The position numbers and the translations under genes are program-made. From assembly GCF_021277265.1 (NCBI RefSeq), contig NZ_JAJSOH010000001.1, positions 1 to 64,000 on the forward strand: DNA of 64,000 bases, given 5' to 3'. The notes beneath the pieces were generated by a model. The model saw only the letters and a program-made list of their open reading frames with translations, had not been told where the DNA came from and made no database searches. The DNA is from Kineosporia rhizophila. GTDB lineage: Bacteria; Actinomycetota; Actinomycetes; Actinomycetales; Kineosporiaceae. Positions 36,401-43,161 of this stretch are shown piece by piece; the stretch's first letter is position 1; each line of letters opens with the position of its first letter.

Positions 36401-37272
36401 AACTCGGCGCCGGGTCGACGTTCTGGTTCACCGCCCGCTTCCAGCGCGGTGAACCGGTCGAGCCGCCGGCCGAGGACCTGGACTCCTCGGAACCGGGTCC
36501 CGCGGCCTCCCCCGGCCTGGTGCTGGTGGTGGACGACAACGCCACCAACCAGAAGATCGCGGTACGGATGCTGGAGCGGCTGGGACACCGGGCCGACGTG
36601 GCCGCTGACGGCGCGGAAGCAGTGAGCGCCTGGGCCGCAGTGCCTTACGACCTGATCCTGATGGACTGCCGGATGCCGGTGATGGACGGTTACGAGGCGA
36701 CCCGGACGATCCGGGGCACCGAGGGCAGCGGGCGGCGGACCCCGATCGTGGCAATGACGGCATCGGCCATGGTGGACGACCGGGAAAGATGCCTGGAGGC
36801 AGGGATGGACGACTTCCTGAGCAAGCCGGTTCAGCTGAACCAGTTGCGGGACAAGGTGAATCACTGGCTCGCACGGCCCACCGCGGTCGAGGCTCCGGCG
36901 GTACCCGCCCCACGGACCGAGGACGGCCCGCCGGTGCTGGACCAGGAGATCATCACCGAACTGAGTTCGTACGGTTCGGAGTTCATCGTCTCGCTGATCG
37001 AGGACTTCCTGGCCGCGGCGCCGGACCGGGTGGCCCGCATCCGGGCCACCGCCGAGGAGGGGGACGCCGAGGAGGTGGCCCGCGCGGCCCACGCCCTGAG
37101 AGGAGCCGCCGCCAACCTGGGCGGAGCCCGGCTCGCGCACGTCTGCGCCCAGATCGAGGAGGCCGGCCAGAACGGCCGGCCGGAGGAGGCGGTCGTGCTG
37201 TTGCCCGCGCTCGACACCGAGGCCGAGAGCCTGCGCCAGGCCATGAGAGCCGTTACGGAAGTGGCGGTATGA
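33409..37272 (+). CDS. Hybrid sensor histidine kinase with REC and HPt domains
   Basis: 1287 residues. N-terminal helices to about 340 are followed by an extracellular Cache-like sensor (about 345-600), another helix (about 605-625), and PAS (about 645-760). HisKA contains VMSHELRTPMNG (His about 791), HATPase has NLVGNAIKFT and GGTGLGLAIS, REC has LILMDCRMPVMDGYEATR (Asp about 1085), and the C-terminal HPt contains ARAAHALRGAAANLGG (His about 1229). The kinase can therefore carry a complete phosphorelay in one chain. The ATG at 33409 is the first start after the previous gene's stop. It overlaps the REC-GGDEF gene by 4 bp. Confidence 0.93.
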   Translation: MFAGVAADEAPTPAVWRQASYLALAGTALAIGLGAALPGSAGTVLLLVSALCAMVLTAWRGTLVLAGAQFCYCGTILYDFIVPWLTGDALPDGDFPFLAVALGNATAVVLLSRTPAAPGAQRTPITDVLIIGTGTAVLGWLFLFKELSDDSALSLPRQLAVIAHPGLDVFLVLLVLRLVFTGRARNPAKLFLLAWAGLQLAGSITHTIQELRGTWTVDSPVFLLWIAAAGCLAAAVVHPAMSRLTIPPSTRGPVARRTIRALVVAAELVLPAVLLVRVFQRNSDDLAVITGATVLIFVLVLMRGGTFGDRRSTRSDRIAGLRMVAVFVVAALLPLGLMAESSIRLAEKVVTKDARDRVSTTSVVSAQLVQQQMAGLRKLVGSYAERRLLAAALGDGTYATMDTTAVERHLRQLQAADSGLVSVFVTDAAGRLGDVNPRTAAFEAGADRSGQNWYSGVRATGRSYISQAYTTFSDGDETRAVVAATPVHRVADDRILGYLGAVYDLRAIQAFAVDLAKAQGVSLRITDQRGMVVAAPGTDVSSMTDASQETGVAQALQGQAGLGTTRAPDGEEILSAYAPVSGLGWTVTAQVPTATAYASLAELRSTVLAVAVLLGQVLMGGLLIMVRVQRRHQEAERSLQERERSTSAILEAAGDAFVSIDENDVIIAWSRQAELLFGWSSAEAQGAVLTDLIVPPSLKQRHSKGVRRLVDTGVPRILGQRLELSAMHRDGHEFPIELALWQSESDGNRSFNAFIHDITTRKQHEAALAEARDRALETSRLKTEFLAVMSHELRTPMNGVMGMTSLLLGTQLSQQQREYAETVRSSADSLLELLNDILDLSKVEADRLELEVLDFDLHQVVRDIVHLLQVAAQQKGITLTATIADDVHRALRGDPGRLRQVLVNLVGNAIKFTAEGSVTLRVLTDRAASASADGPVCLRFEVIDTGIGIAPEARARVFESFSQADASTTRQYGGTGLGLAISQKLVALFEGEIGVESELGAGSTFWFTARFQRGEPVEPPAEDLDSSEPGPAASPGLVLVVDDNATNQKIAVRMLERLGHRADVAADGAEAVSAWAAVPYDLILMDCRMPVMDGYEATRTIRGTEGSGRRTPIVAMTASAMVDDRERCLEAGMDDFLSKPVQLNQLRDKVNHWLARPTAVEAPAVPAPRTEDGPPVLDQEIITELSSYGSEFIVSLIEDFLAAAPDRVARIRATAEEGDAEEVARAAHALRGAAANLGGARLAHVCAQIEEAGQNGRPEEAVVLLPALDTEAESLRQAMRAVTEVAV

Positions 37273-38192
37273 AGATCCTGGTGGTCGACGACGACCCGAT
37301 CGCGCTGCGCATCCTGACCACGGTGGTGCAGGCCGCCGGGCACACGCCGCTGAGCGCCACCGACGGCGACGCGGCCTGGCAGCTGCTGTCCACCGAGAAG
37401 ATCGACGTGGTGATCAGCGACTGGCAGATGCCCGGGGTGGACGGGCTGGAGCTGTGCCGGCGGATCCGGGAGCAGGCCCACTACACCTACGTGGTGATCG
37501 TGACCAGCCACTCGGACCCGGACGAGGTGATGCGCGGGATGCAGGCCGGGGCCGACGACTACCTCACCAAACCGATCGACACCCGGGGCCTGCGGCTGCG
37601 CCTGATCGCCGCCGAGCGGGTCACCGCCGTCCATGCCCGGCTGGCCGAGCAGCAGGCCGAACTGGAGCGCCTCAACACCCGGCTGGCCGCCGCCGCCCGG
37701 ATCGACCCGCTCACCGCCCTGCGCAACCGCCGGGCCCTCGACGAGGACCTGCCCGCCCTGGTCGCCCGCTGCGAGCGCTACGGCCACGAACTCTCGGCGG
37801 TGATGCTGGACGTCGACTTCTTCAAGGCGTACAACGACCGGCTCGGCCACCCGGCCGGCGACGACGCCCTGCGCCGGGTGGCGGCGGTGCTGATCACCCA
37901 GGGCCGGCAGACCGACCAGTTCTACCGCTACGGCGGCGAGGAGTTCCTGTGCCTGCTCTCGCAGGGCCGCCAGACCGCGATCCTCACCGCCGAGCGCCTG
38001 CGCCGGGCCGTGCACGACCTGGGCATCCCCCACCCGGCCAGCGCGCACAAGGTCGTCACCTTCAGCGCCGGGGTCGCCACCTGGCGCCCCTCCGCCCCCG
38101 ACGCCCTGCTGCAGGAGGCCGACGAGGCCCTCTACCGGGCCAAGGCCGCCGGCCGGAACACGGTCGGACTCAGCGACGAGCAGCTCGCCTGA
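37269..38192 (+). CDS. REC-GGDEF response regulator (diguanylate cyclase)
   Basis: 307 residues. The receiver domain has VVDDDPIALR, the phosphoacceptor in VVISDWQMPGVDG (Asp about 51) and DDYLTKPID. A coiled linker leads to a GGDEF domain with YGGEEFLCLL at about 220, an active-site variant of the diguanylate cyclase signature. The ATGA overlap with the hybrid kinase makes it the obvious output of that phosphorelay: phosphorylation would stimulate c-di-GMP synthesis. Its stop abuts the stop of the convergent REC gene with no gap. Confidence 0.95.
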   Translation: MKILVVDDDPIALRILTTVVQAAGHTPLSATDGDAAWQLLSTEKIDVVISDWQMPGVDGLELCRRIREQAHYTYVVIVTSHSDPDEVMRGMQAGADDYLTKPIDTRGLRLRLIAAERVTAVHARLAEQQAELERLNTRLAAAARIDPLTALRNRRALDEDLPALVARCERYGHELSAVMLDVDFFKAYNDRLGHPAGDDALRRVAAVLITQGRQTDQFYRYGGEEFLCLLSQGRQTAILTAERLRRAVHDLGIPHPASAHKVVTFSAGVATWRPSAPDALLQEADEALYRAKAAGRNTVGLSDEQLA

Positions 38193-38573
38193 TCACCAGG
38201 TGTCCAGCCGCGAGCCGACCGCCTCGTCGATGGCGTTCAGCAGGGCCGCGGCGATGAAGGGCTTGGTCAGGAACGACGCCCCCATGGCCCGGCCGGCCTC
38301 GATCTGCTCCGGCAGCACCCGCGCCGACAGGAAGATCGCCGGCACCTCGCCCAGCCCTTCCTGAGCCCGCAGGATGGCCAGCAGCTCGGGCCCGCTGGTC
38401 TCCGGCATGGAGACGTCCAGAACCACCACGTCGGGAAGCCCGCGCACCGCAATGAGCTGCAGCGCCTCCTGCGCAGAAGGGGCCCCCATCACCTCGTGCC
38501 CCGCCGACCGCAGCCGCGCGGCCACGATCCGGACCGTGCTCAGGTCGTCGTCGACCACGAGTACTCGAGCCAT
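38193..38573 (-). CDS. Single-domain response regulator (receiver only)
   Basis: 126 residues, REC fold only: VLVVDDDLSTVRIV, phosphoacceptor in VVVLDVSMPETSGPEL (Asp about 53), and FLTKPF. No output domain is present, so it probably acts as a phosphate shuttle or sink, or by protein contact, with the adjacent phosphorelay. The ATG at 38573 follows AGGGAGGATCGGTAGCT. It converges on the REC-GGDEF gene, and the stop codons touch. Confidence 0.92.
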   Translation of the reverse strand: MARVLVVDDDLSTVRIVAARLRSAGHEVMGAPSAQEALQLIAVRGLPDVVVLDVSMPETSGPELLAILRAQEGLGEVPAIFLSARVLPEQIEAGRAMGASFLTKPFIAAALLNAIDEAVGSRLDTW

Positions 38574-38778
38574 AGCTACCGATCCTCCCTCACAGGCCAC
38601 ACTCTCCCGCGTCGGACATCGGCAGAGGTGAGGACGGGCTGAAGCGCAGGTCCATCAGAACGGGCGAACGCAGCACAGCCCATCGGTGCAGGTGCTCGAG
38701 GTGGACATCTGGTCCCATGTGTACACAACGCTCAAGGCCGGGATCGAAGCAATGACCCCCGCCCATAAAGCCTTGGTA

Positions 38779-38802
38779 GTATCCGATCGGATACATAGGA
38801 GG
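38779..38802 (+). promoter_or_regulatory. Palindromic operator and ribosome site of the toxin-antitoxin operon
   Basis: GTATCCGATCGGATAC (38779-38794) is a perfect 16-bp palindrome, immediately followed by AGGAGG (38797-38802) and the ATG at 38807. Its place suggests autorepression by the HTH antitoxin encoded next. Confidence 0.75.
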
Positions 38803-38806
38803 TGTC

Positions 38807-39331
38807 ATGGCCAACCTGATCGCTCAGGCCCGCGCCGCCAGCTCCCTGAGCCAGGACGAACTTGCCGGCCTGTCCGGTACATCACGGCCGACCCTGTCCG
38901 CATACGAGAACGGCCGCAAGTCTCCGTCGCTGAGCACCGCGACCCGCATAGTGGAGGCTTCGGGATTCGAACTGCGACTGGCCCCCACAATCACCTTTCG
39001 CCAGGTGACCACGTCCCGAAACCGCGTACTCACGGTTCCGGACCGCCTATGGCGGCTGGCCGTCGAGCAGGCCCTTGCCGAGGTCACCCTGCCCTTGCAT
39101 CTGAACTGGTCGGCGCCGGGCCAGGTGTTCAATCTGCGGGACCGAAATCGCCGGGCCCGGGTCTACGAAGTCGTCCTGCGCGAGGGGATGCCCAAGGATT
39201 TGCTGACATATGTCGACGGCGTGCTCCTCGTGGACCTCTGGGACGACCTGGTCCTGCCTCGGGAACTTCGTGAGGCATGGAACCCGGTGATCGAGCGACC
39301 CCTCGAGACAGATATTCATCTGGCCTCATGA
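38807..39331 (+). CDS. XRE-family HTH protein, probable antitoxin of an AbiEii-type pair
   Basis: 174 residues. An N-terminal Cro/XRE helix-turn-helix (about 1-55: ARAASSLSQDELAGLSGTSR, LSAYENGRKSPSLSTATRIV) is followed by a C-terminal domain of about 110 residues I do not recognise. AbiE-type (type IV) antitoxins are usually DNA-binding proteins encoded just upstream of the nucleotidyltransferase toxin, as here. Base composition is less G+C-rich than the flanks, consistent with an acquired module. The stop overlaps an ATG that opens the toxin frame. Confidence 0.82.
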   Translation: MANLIAQARAASSLSQDELAGLSGTSRPTLSAYENGRKSPSLSTATRIVEASGFELRLAPTITFRQVTTSRNRVLTVPDRLWRLAVEQALAEVTLPLHLNWSAPGQVFNLRDRNRRARVYEVVLREGMPKDLLTYVDGVLLVDLWDDLVLPRELREAWNPVIERPLETDIHLAS

Positions 39332-39366
39332 GCAGACCCCACGGACTCACGCCAAGGTAGGAACAG
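39328..39366 (+). other. In-frame 5' part of the toxin frame interrupted by an amber codon
   Basis: The ATG at 39328 overlaps the antitoxin stop (ATGA) and reads MSRPHGLTPR, then TAG at 39358-39360, then EQ and the GTG at 39367, all in one frame. AbiEii-type proteins commonly begin with a short LTP-Q-like helix before the LPE-GF--GG motif, so the TAG looks like a mutated CAG (Gln). The annotated toxin would then be made only by restart at 39367 or by readthrough. Confidence 0.6.
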
Positions 39367-40020
39367 GTGGCCGAGATCTTCTTCGCACTGCCGGAGAGTC
39401 GCGGCTTCCTCCTTGCGGGAGGCGCGGCCCTGGTGGCCGCGGGCCTGTCTGAACGCAGCACAGAAGACCTCGACTTCTTCACCGCGCCAGCAGCGGGGAA
39501 CGTGCAGGCAGCCAAGGCAGCGCTGCTGCAACGCGCCGGCGACCTGGGTTGGGGCTGGGAAGAACTCCAGAACGCCGAAACGTTCTGCCGCATCGTCCTA
39601 CTCACGCCAGGCCCGGAAAGAGTTCTGGTCGACTTGGCACTCGACTCAGCTCCGGGACGCCCGGCAGTCGTGAGCGTGCTCGGACCATCCTACGCACCGG
39701 AAGAACTGGCAGGCCGCAAGACCGTGGCGCTCTTCGACCGGGCCGAGTCACGCGACTTCTTCGACGTCTACACCCTGGCCAGCAGGTACGGCCGTGACCA
39801 ATTGCTGACCTGGGCAGCAGATGTGGATCCGGGATTCGACCGTAGCGTCTTCATCGAGATGCTCGGCACGCTACGCCGCATCCGCGACGAGGATCTCCCG
39901 ACCACCGAAGAGGAGGCGTCTGCTCTGCGCACCTTCTTCAGCCAGTGGTCAAAAGACCTGACCGATGACATCAAACAGCACGGCTCCGGAGCGACGGCAG
40001 GACCTCGCCCTCCTAGCTGA
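39367..40020 (+). CDS. AbiEii/AbiGii-type nucleotidyltransferase, probable toxin
   Basis: 217 residues. LPESRGFLLAGGAALVAAGL and STEDLDFF form the GG...DxD nucleotidyltransferase core, with VLVDLALDS as the third strand and KTVALFDRAESRDFFDVYTL as the conserved downstream helix. This is the AbiEii-type toxin of type IV toxin-antitoxin and abortive-infection systems. The start used is GTG; an upstream in-frame ATG that would overlap the antitoxin is separated by an amber codon. The catalytic core lies fully downstream of the GTG, so activity may be kept. Confidence 0.85.
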   Translation: MAEIFFALPESRGFLLAGGAALVAAGLSERSTEDLDFFTAPAAGNVQAAKAALLQRAGDLGWGWEELQNAETFCRIVLLTPGPERVLVDLALDSAPGRPAVVSVLGPSYAPEELAGRKTVALFDRAESRDFFDVYTLASRYGRDQLLTWAADVDPGFDRSVFIEMLGTLRRIRDEDLPTTEEEASALRTFFSQWSKDLTDDIKQHGSGATAGPRPPS

Positions 40021-40040
40021 CCAGAGCCGTGATGCTCTGG
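40021..40040 (+). terminator. Hairpin after the toxin gene
   Basis: CCAGAGC-cgtgat-GCTCTGG begins right after the toxin stop and lies between it and the tRNA-Lys on the other strand. Confidence 0.6.
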
Positions 40041-40050
40041 CCCGTCTCTG

Positions 40051-40123
40051 TGGGCCCCCGGGGGATCGAACCCCGAACCCGCGGATTAAAAGTCCGCTGC
40101 TCTGCCGGTTGAGCTAGAGGCCC
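40051..40123 (-). tRNA. tRNA-Lys (anticodon UUU)
   Basis: The 73-nt cloverleaf read on the minus strand has acceptor GGGCCTC/GGGGCCC (allowing G-U), a D arm with GCTC/GAGC, the anticodon loop CTTTTAA on a CGGA/TCCG stem, the T arm CGGGG-TTCGATC-CCCCG and discriminator A. CCA is not encoded. It borders the accessory island. Confidence 0.95.
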
Positions 40124-40363
40124 GTGGGACGACGCCGACCCACCCCCCAACCTACGGGAGGAAGAACCGGTCGGCAGGCGACCGGGGCGCGATCCCTCCC
40201 ACAGATTACCGTGCGGTAGTCCGAATGGTTGGGCTACTCGTCAGTCAGATGCCTCAGGAGGGCCGAACCGGCCCTGTCGGAGTGGTTGACGCGGGCACTT
40301 GCCCACGTTCGGCTGTCTTACGTTCACTCAGAGGTGTCACCTGTCGTACGAGTGCGCCGTGGA

Positions 40364-41155
40364 TCACATCGGGGAGACGTCGAAGTCCTGGATCGGCTCG
40401 ACCCGGCTGGTGCCGTCCTTGAGGGTGATCTTCACGTCGGGGTTCGGCGGGCCGTTCTCGAGCAGCCGGCCCAGCAGGGTCTTCGGCCGGCGTTCGGGCC
40501 ACCAGGCGGCGAAGAAGCCGTCCTTCAGAGTGGCCTCGATGTACACGCCACCGGCATCGAAGCTGACAGCGGCGACATCGCTGCCCACTCGGCCGGTGGC
40601 CACGTACTGAACCCCGGCGAACAGGTCCACCGACATCACGCTGTTCGTGGCCAACCCGTCAGCGGATGAGGGCATCGGGGTGACGGGCCCCGAGATCGAC
40701 TGACCGCTGCCCTCGAAGTTGGCTGGTAGCGGCCGCTCGTCCGTGGCCAGGCAGGTCACTTCCCGAAGGCCGTCGGCCGAGACCAGGTAGGCCATGCCGA
40801 AGTGCTCGCCACGGGATTCCACGATGCGCGCTTCGTACTCCTGGCCCGGCCAGGAGTTGCACTCGTTCTCCCAGTGGGCCCACTCTGCGGCCGTCATCGG
40901 TTCGGGCTTGGCCGTCCAGTCCGCGATCGCGGCATTGCTACCTCCGAAGACTGGGGCCGCCACCACGACAACGGCGGCGAGGACAGCCGCCAGGGAGTAG
41001 CGCGTGCGGCGTTTACGTTTCGAGGCTCTCGCCTGACGACCCGGGGGCGTGGACGTCACCTCCGCAAAGGTGGCCGCGGCCTGCGGCGACAGGGCCAGGT
41101 CCTCGGTCAGGTGCTGGGCCGGGTCATGACGGCGCAACTGCTGGTCCAGGTTCAT
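40364..41155 (-). CDS. Single-pass membrane protein, anti-sigma-like partner
   Basis: 263 residues. The N-terminal cytosolic part (about 55 residues) is followed by one helix (YSLAAVLAAVVVVAAPVFGG, about 53-72) and an extracytoplasmic domain of about 190 residues ending IQDFDVSPM. This topology and the 1-bp overlap with the sigma factor gene upstream suggest a membrane anti-sigma or sensor role. I see no zinc-binding HxxxCxxC motif, so the identification rests on position only. Confidence 0.7.
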   Translation of the reverse strand: MNLDQQLRRHDPAQHLTEDLALSPQAAATFAEVTSTPPGRQARASKRKRRTRYSLAAVLAAVVVVAAPVFGGSNAAIADWTAKPEPMTAAEWAHWENECNSWPGQEYEARIVESRGEHFGMAYLVSADGLREVTCLATDERPLPANFEGSGQSISGPVTPMPSSADGLATNSVMSVDLFAGVQYVATGRVGSDVAAVSFDAGGVYIEATLKDGFFAAWWPERRPKTLLGRLLENGPPNPDVKITLKDGTSRVEPIQDFDVSPM

Positions 41156-41697
41156 CAGGCGTGTCCTTCTGCGCTGGTGGCAAGGCTGCGGGAGCCGGCC
41201 GCGGGAGCGTGCGACAGGTGCTGCTCAAGAGCGCGGCGGGCGCGGCTCAGCCTGATCCGGAAGGCCACCGGCGAGATACCGAGCACGCGGGCGGCCTGGG
41301 CGGCAGTGAGCCCTTCCCACACCGAGAGGCTCAGGACCTCCTGCTGCCCCGCATTCAGCCGCCGCCAGGAATTCGTGAGGTCGACCGAGGTGGCCACCAG
41401 GTCGTCATGACTGGTGGTTCGCTCAGGACCCGCTGTCACGATCCGCACCGACAGGGCCCGCCCGCGGCTGTCGGCCCGATGCTCGGCCATCAGCAGCCGC
41501 CGGGTGATGCCGAAGAGCCAGGCCCGGGCCTCGCCCAGGTCGTCGGGCAGGTCACCGAGGCGCTGCCACGCGATCGCGAAAGCCTCGGCGACCACGTCCT
41601 CTGCGCGTTCCGGCGGTTGCAGCCGTCTGACCACGAACCGGGTCAGATCGGCGTACGTCTCGAGGTAGACGTCCCGGAACCACTCGCTGTCGCTCAC
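41155..41697 (-). CDS. ECF-like RNA polymerase sigma factor
   Basis: 180 residues. Region 2 (about 1-75: YADLTRFVVRRL, AEDVVAEAFAIAWQRLGDLP, ARAWLFGITRRLL) and region 4 (about 112-165: LNAGQQEVLSLSVWEGLTAA, QAARVLGISPVAFRIRLSRA) are clear. The GTG at 41697 is chosen because upstream residues look non-coding and AGGGGC precedes it. TGATG overlap with the following membrane-protein gene indicates coupled translation. Confidence 0.92.
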   Translation of the reverse strand: MSDSEWFRDVYLETYADLTRFVVRRLQPPERAEDVVAEAFAIAWQRLGDLPDDLGEARAWLFGITRRLLMAEHRADSRGRALSVRIVTAGPERTTSHDDLVATSVDLTNSWRRLNAGQQEVLSLSVWEGLTAAQAARVLGISPVAFRIRLSRARRALEQHLSHAPAAGSRSLATSAEGHA

Positions 41698-41865
41698 GCC
41701 CCTACATGTCACTCGGGTGCTCAACGTTTCAGGCCAGTTCGGTGCGCACGAAATCGTGCCCACGAGCGTCTTCAATCGGCCTCTGAACCAGACCGAATTG
41801 AGGACGTCGGTGCGCGCCGTTGCATTGCAGCGGCACGGTGCCAGGTGGCGGGCTTGGTAAACGCA

Positions 41866-41930
41866 TCGAGACCTGAACCTGGAATCCGCGGATCAAGAGT
41901 CCGCTGCTCCGCCGGTTGATCCAGAGGCCC
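41866..41930 (-). pseudogene. Degenerate second tRNA-Lys (CUU-like anticodon)
   Basis: Read on the minus strand, the first ~50 nt match the tRNA-Lys at 40051-40123 (GGGCCTCT, AACCGGC, AGCAGCGGACT, TGATCCGCGG), with loop CTCTTGA, that is, a CUU anticodon. The D stem is mismatched, and the T arm and 3' acceptor are not formed. Similarity continues about 15 bp past the 5' end (GGGACGACG). It looks like a decayed duplicate. The TIR gene's last codons run into it. Confidence 0.75.
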
Positions 41931-42222
41931 AGGGGACGACGTCGGTCCTGTCACCGCGGATCGGCACCCTCACCACTGGGAGATGAGCCTCTTCGGCCTT
42001 GCTCACTTCAAATCGCACCCAGGGCGAGGCACGACTGAACTCGCTCTCAAGGAAGAACAGGCATCTGGACAGGCGAATGCCACCACAGATCTGAGGAATC
42101 AGGTTTTGGGAAAGATCCAGGCGCTCAATGTCGATCCAGTATTGCGTACGCCGCCTACGCATCCACCGCACAAGCTCATCCGCCGCCCGCCGGTCGTGCC
42201 ATGAGTAGCTGATGAAAATCAC
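41893..42222 (-). CDS. Minimal TIR-domain protein
   Basis: 109 residues, essentially one TIR domain: VIFISYSWHDRRAADELVRW (strand A/helix A), QYWIDIERLDLSQNLIPQIC (strand B, BB loop), and SRCLFFLESEFSRASPWVRF followed by EVSKAEEAH. The Glu after SPWVRF matches the catalytic Glu of NAD-cleaving TIRs. The GTG start at 42222 overlaps the stop of the membrane-protein gene (GTGA), so the two are coupled. The C-terminal 12 residues or so are encoded by the tRNA remnant, suggesting the original end was lost or replaced. Bacterial TIR proteins often act in abortive-infection defence; here that is inference. Confidence 0.72.
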   Translation of the reverse strand: MIFISYSWHDRRAADELVRWMRRRRTQYWIDIERLDLSQNLIPQICGGIRLSRCLFFLESEFSRASPWVRFEVSKAEEAHLPVVRVPIRGDRTDVVPWASGSTGGAADS

Positions 42223-42560
42223 GGCATGGGCGCGATCTGCCCCAGAGACCAGTTGCCGTCGCCCGCGTTCCTCACCACAGCCGCTGCAGGAACGAACTGC
42301 AGCGCCTCCGCCGTACGCCAGGCTCTGTCCGGTCCTTGGCGCTCGGTGGACATCTGGACCAGGCATCCACCCGTGTTACGCACCATCTCCTCCAGTTTCA
42401 AGGAGGTTCCTTGCGCAGTGAATGCCACCCCGGAGCGGGCCGAGACCCTGGCCGCGACTGCCGTGATCACCGAGAGCACGGCGCGCCGGAAGAGAAGACA
42501 GACCCCCAGCAGGACCAACCACGGGAAGTATCCGTCAAAGGCCTTGAGGAACTCGATCAC
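42219..42560 (-). CDS. Small membrane-anchored partner of the TIR protein
   Basis: 113 residues. An N-terminal helix (FPWLVLLGVCLLF, about 13-25, continuing into VLSVITAVAARV) anchors a soluble domain of about 65 residues (SGVAFTAQGTSLKLEEMV, QFVPAAAVVRNAGDGNW) with no family I recognise. The GTG start has AGGAG 9 nt upstream. An AT-rich stretch at 42640-42665 is the likely promoter region. With the overlapping TIR gene it would form a sensor/effector pair. Confidence 0.65.
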   Translation of the reverse strand: MIEFLKAFDGYFPWLVLLGVCLLFRRAVLSVITAVAARVSARSGVAFTAQGTSLKLEEMVRNTGGCLVQMSTERQGPDRAWRTAEALQFVPAAAVVRNAGDGNWSLGQIAPMP

Positions 42561-42744
42561 TGCCTGGGGCTCCTACCTGAACAACCGACGTGAGCTTGAG
42601 CGATGAACTGACACGTTAGTTGAAGACGGGACCGTCGGAGCCCTATATGTACCAAATATTCATCAGAGCCCAGAGGCCAGTGCGTCGCCCCTCACTGCCC
42701 TCAGTGAACCCGGTGTTCAGGCGAGATCACCCAGGGACTTGTCT

Positions 42745-43017
42745 TCAGAACGGGTAGTCCGCCATCAGGCTGCCGAAGTTCTTGTACTTGTCCGGGTCGG
42801 TCGACCGGGCTTTCGCCATGCCGAGGGCCGCATGCCCGAGGCCGCTGACCAGGGCGACTCCCGCAGCGAGGATGGCCAGGCCCTGCCAGAAGAACGGGCT
42901 TGCCTCGAGCGGGCCGGTGCGCACGAACTGCAGAGCTGCGAGGGCGGCGGCGAGGGCAATGAACTCCGCGAGGTGGATGGCGAACCTGCTCCACGAAGGC
43001 TGCTGCGTCATGCCCAT
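42745..43017 (-). CDS. Small two-helix membrane protein
   Basis: 90 residues with two helices (IHLAEFIALAAALAALQF and FWQGLAILAAGVALVSGLGH) and a polar C-terminus (ARSTDPDKYKNFGSLMADYP). Not recognised; resembles small integral membrane proteins of unknown role. Starts at 43017 or 43011 are both possible. Confidence 0.6.
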   Translation of the reverse strand: MGMTQQPSWSRFAIHLAEFIALAAALAALQFVRTGPLEASPFFWQGLAILAAGVALVSGLGHAALGMAKARSTDPDKYKNFGSLMADYPF

Positions 43018-43161
43018 GAGCCTATGAGCGCGACCGGCACCAAACAGCCGTCGCCGGGATGATCGTGGGCGATGCGACTTAAGTCGGACAGCAGCGGATT
43101 ACGCGGCGGGGCACGGGCGGTCAGGCGTGTTCGCGGCGGACTCCTGCGCAAGGATGCCTCT

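Noticed and set aside
33229-37140. A 1303-codon open frame antisense to the hybrid kinase
   Set aside because: Same mirror effect; no domain is visible, and the plus strand encodes a full kinase.
40364-41155. Zinc-binding anti-sigma (ZAS) identity of the sigma partner
   Set aside because: No HxxxCxxC motif is present; only the topology and gene order support an anti-sigma role.
40051-41930. tRNA copies as attL/attR of an integrated element
   Set aside because: The shared part is the 5' half of the tRNA, not the 3' end typical for integrase sites, and no integrase, excisionase or phage gene lies between.
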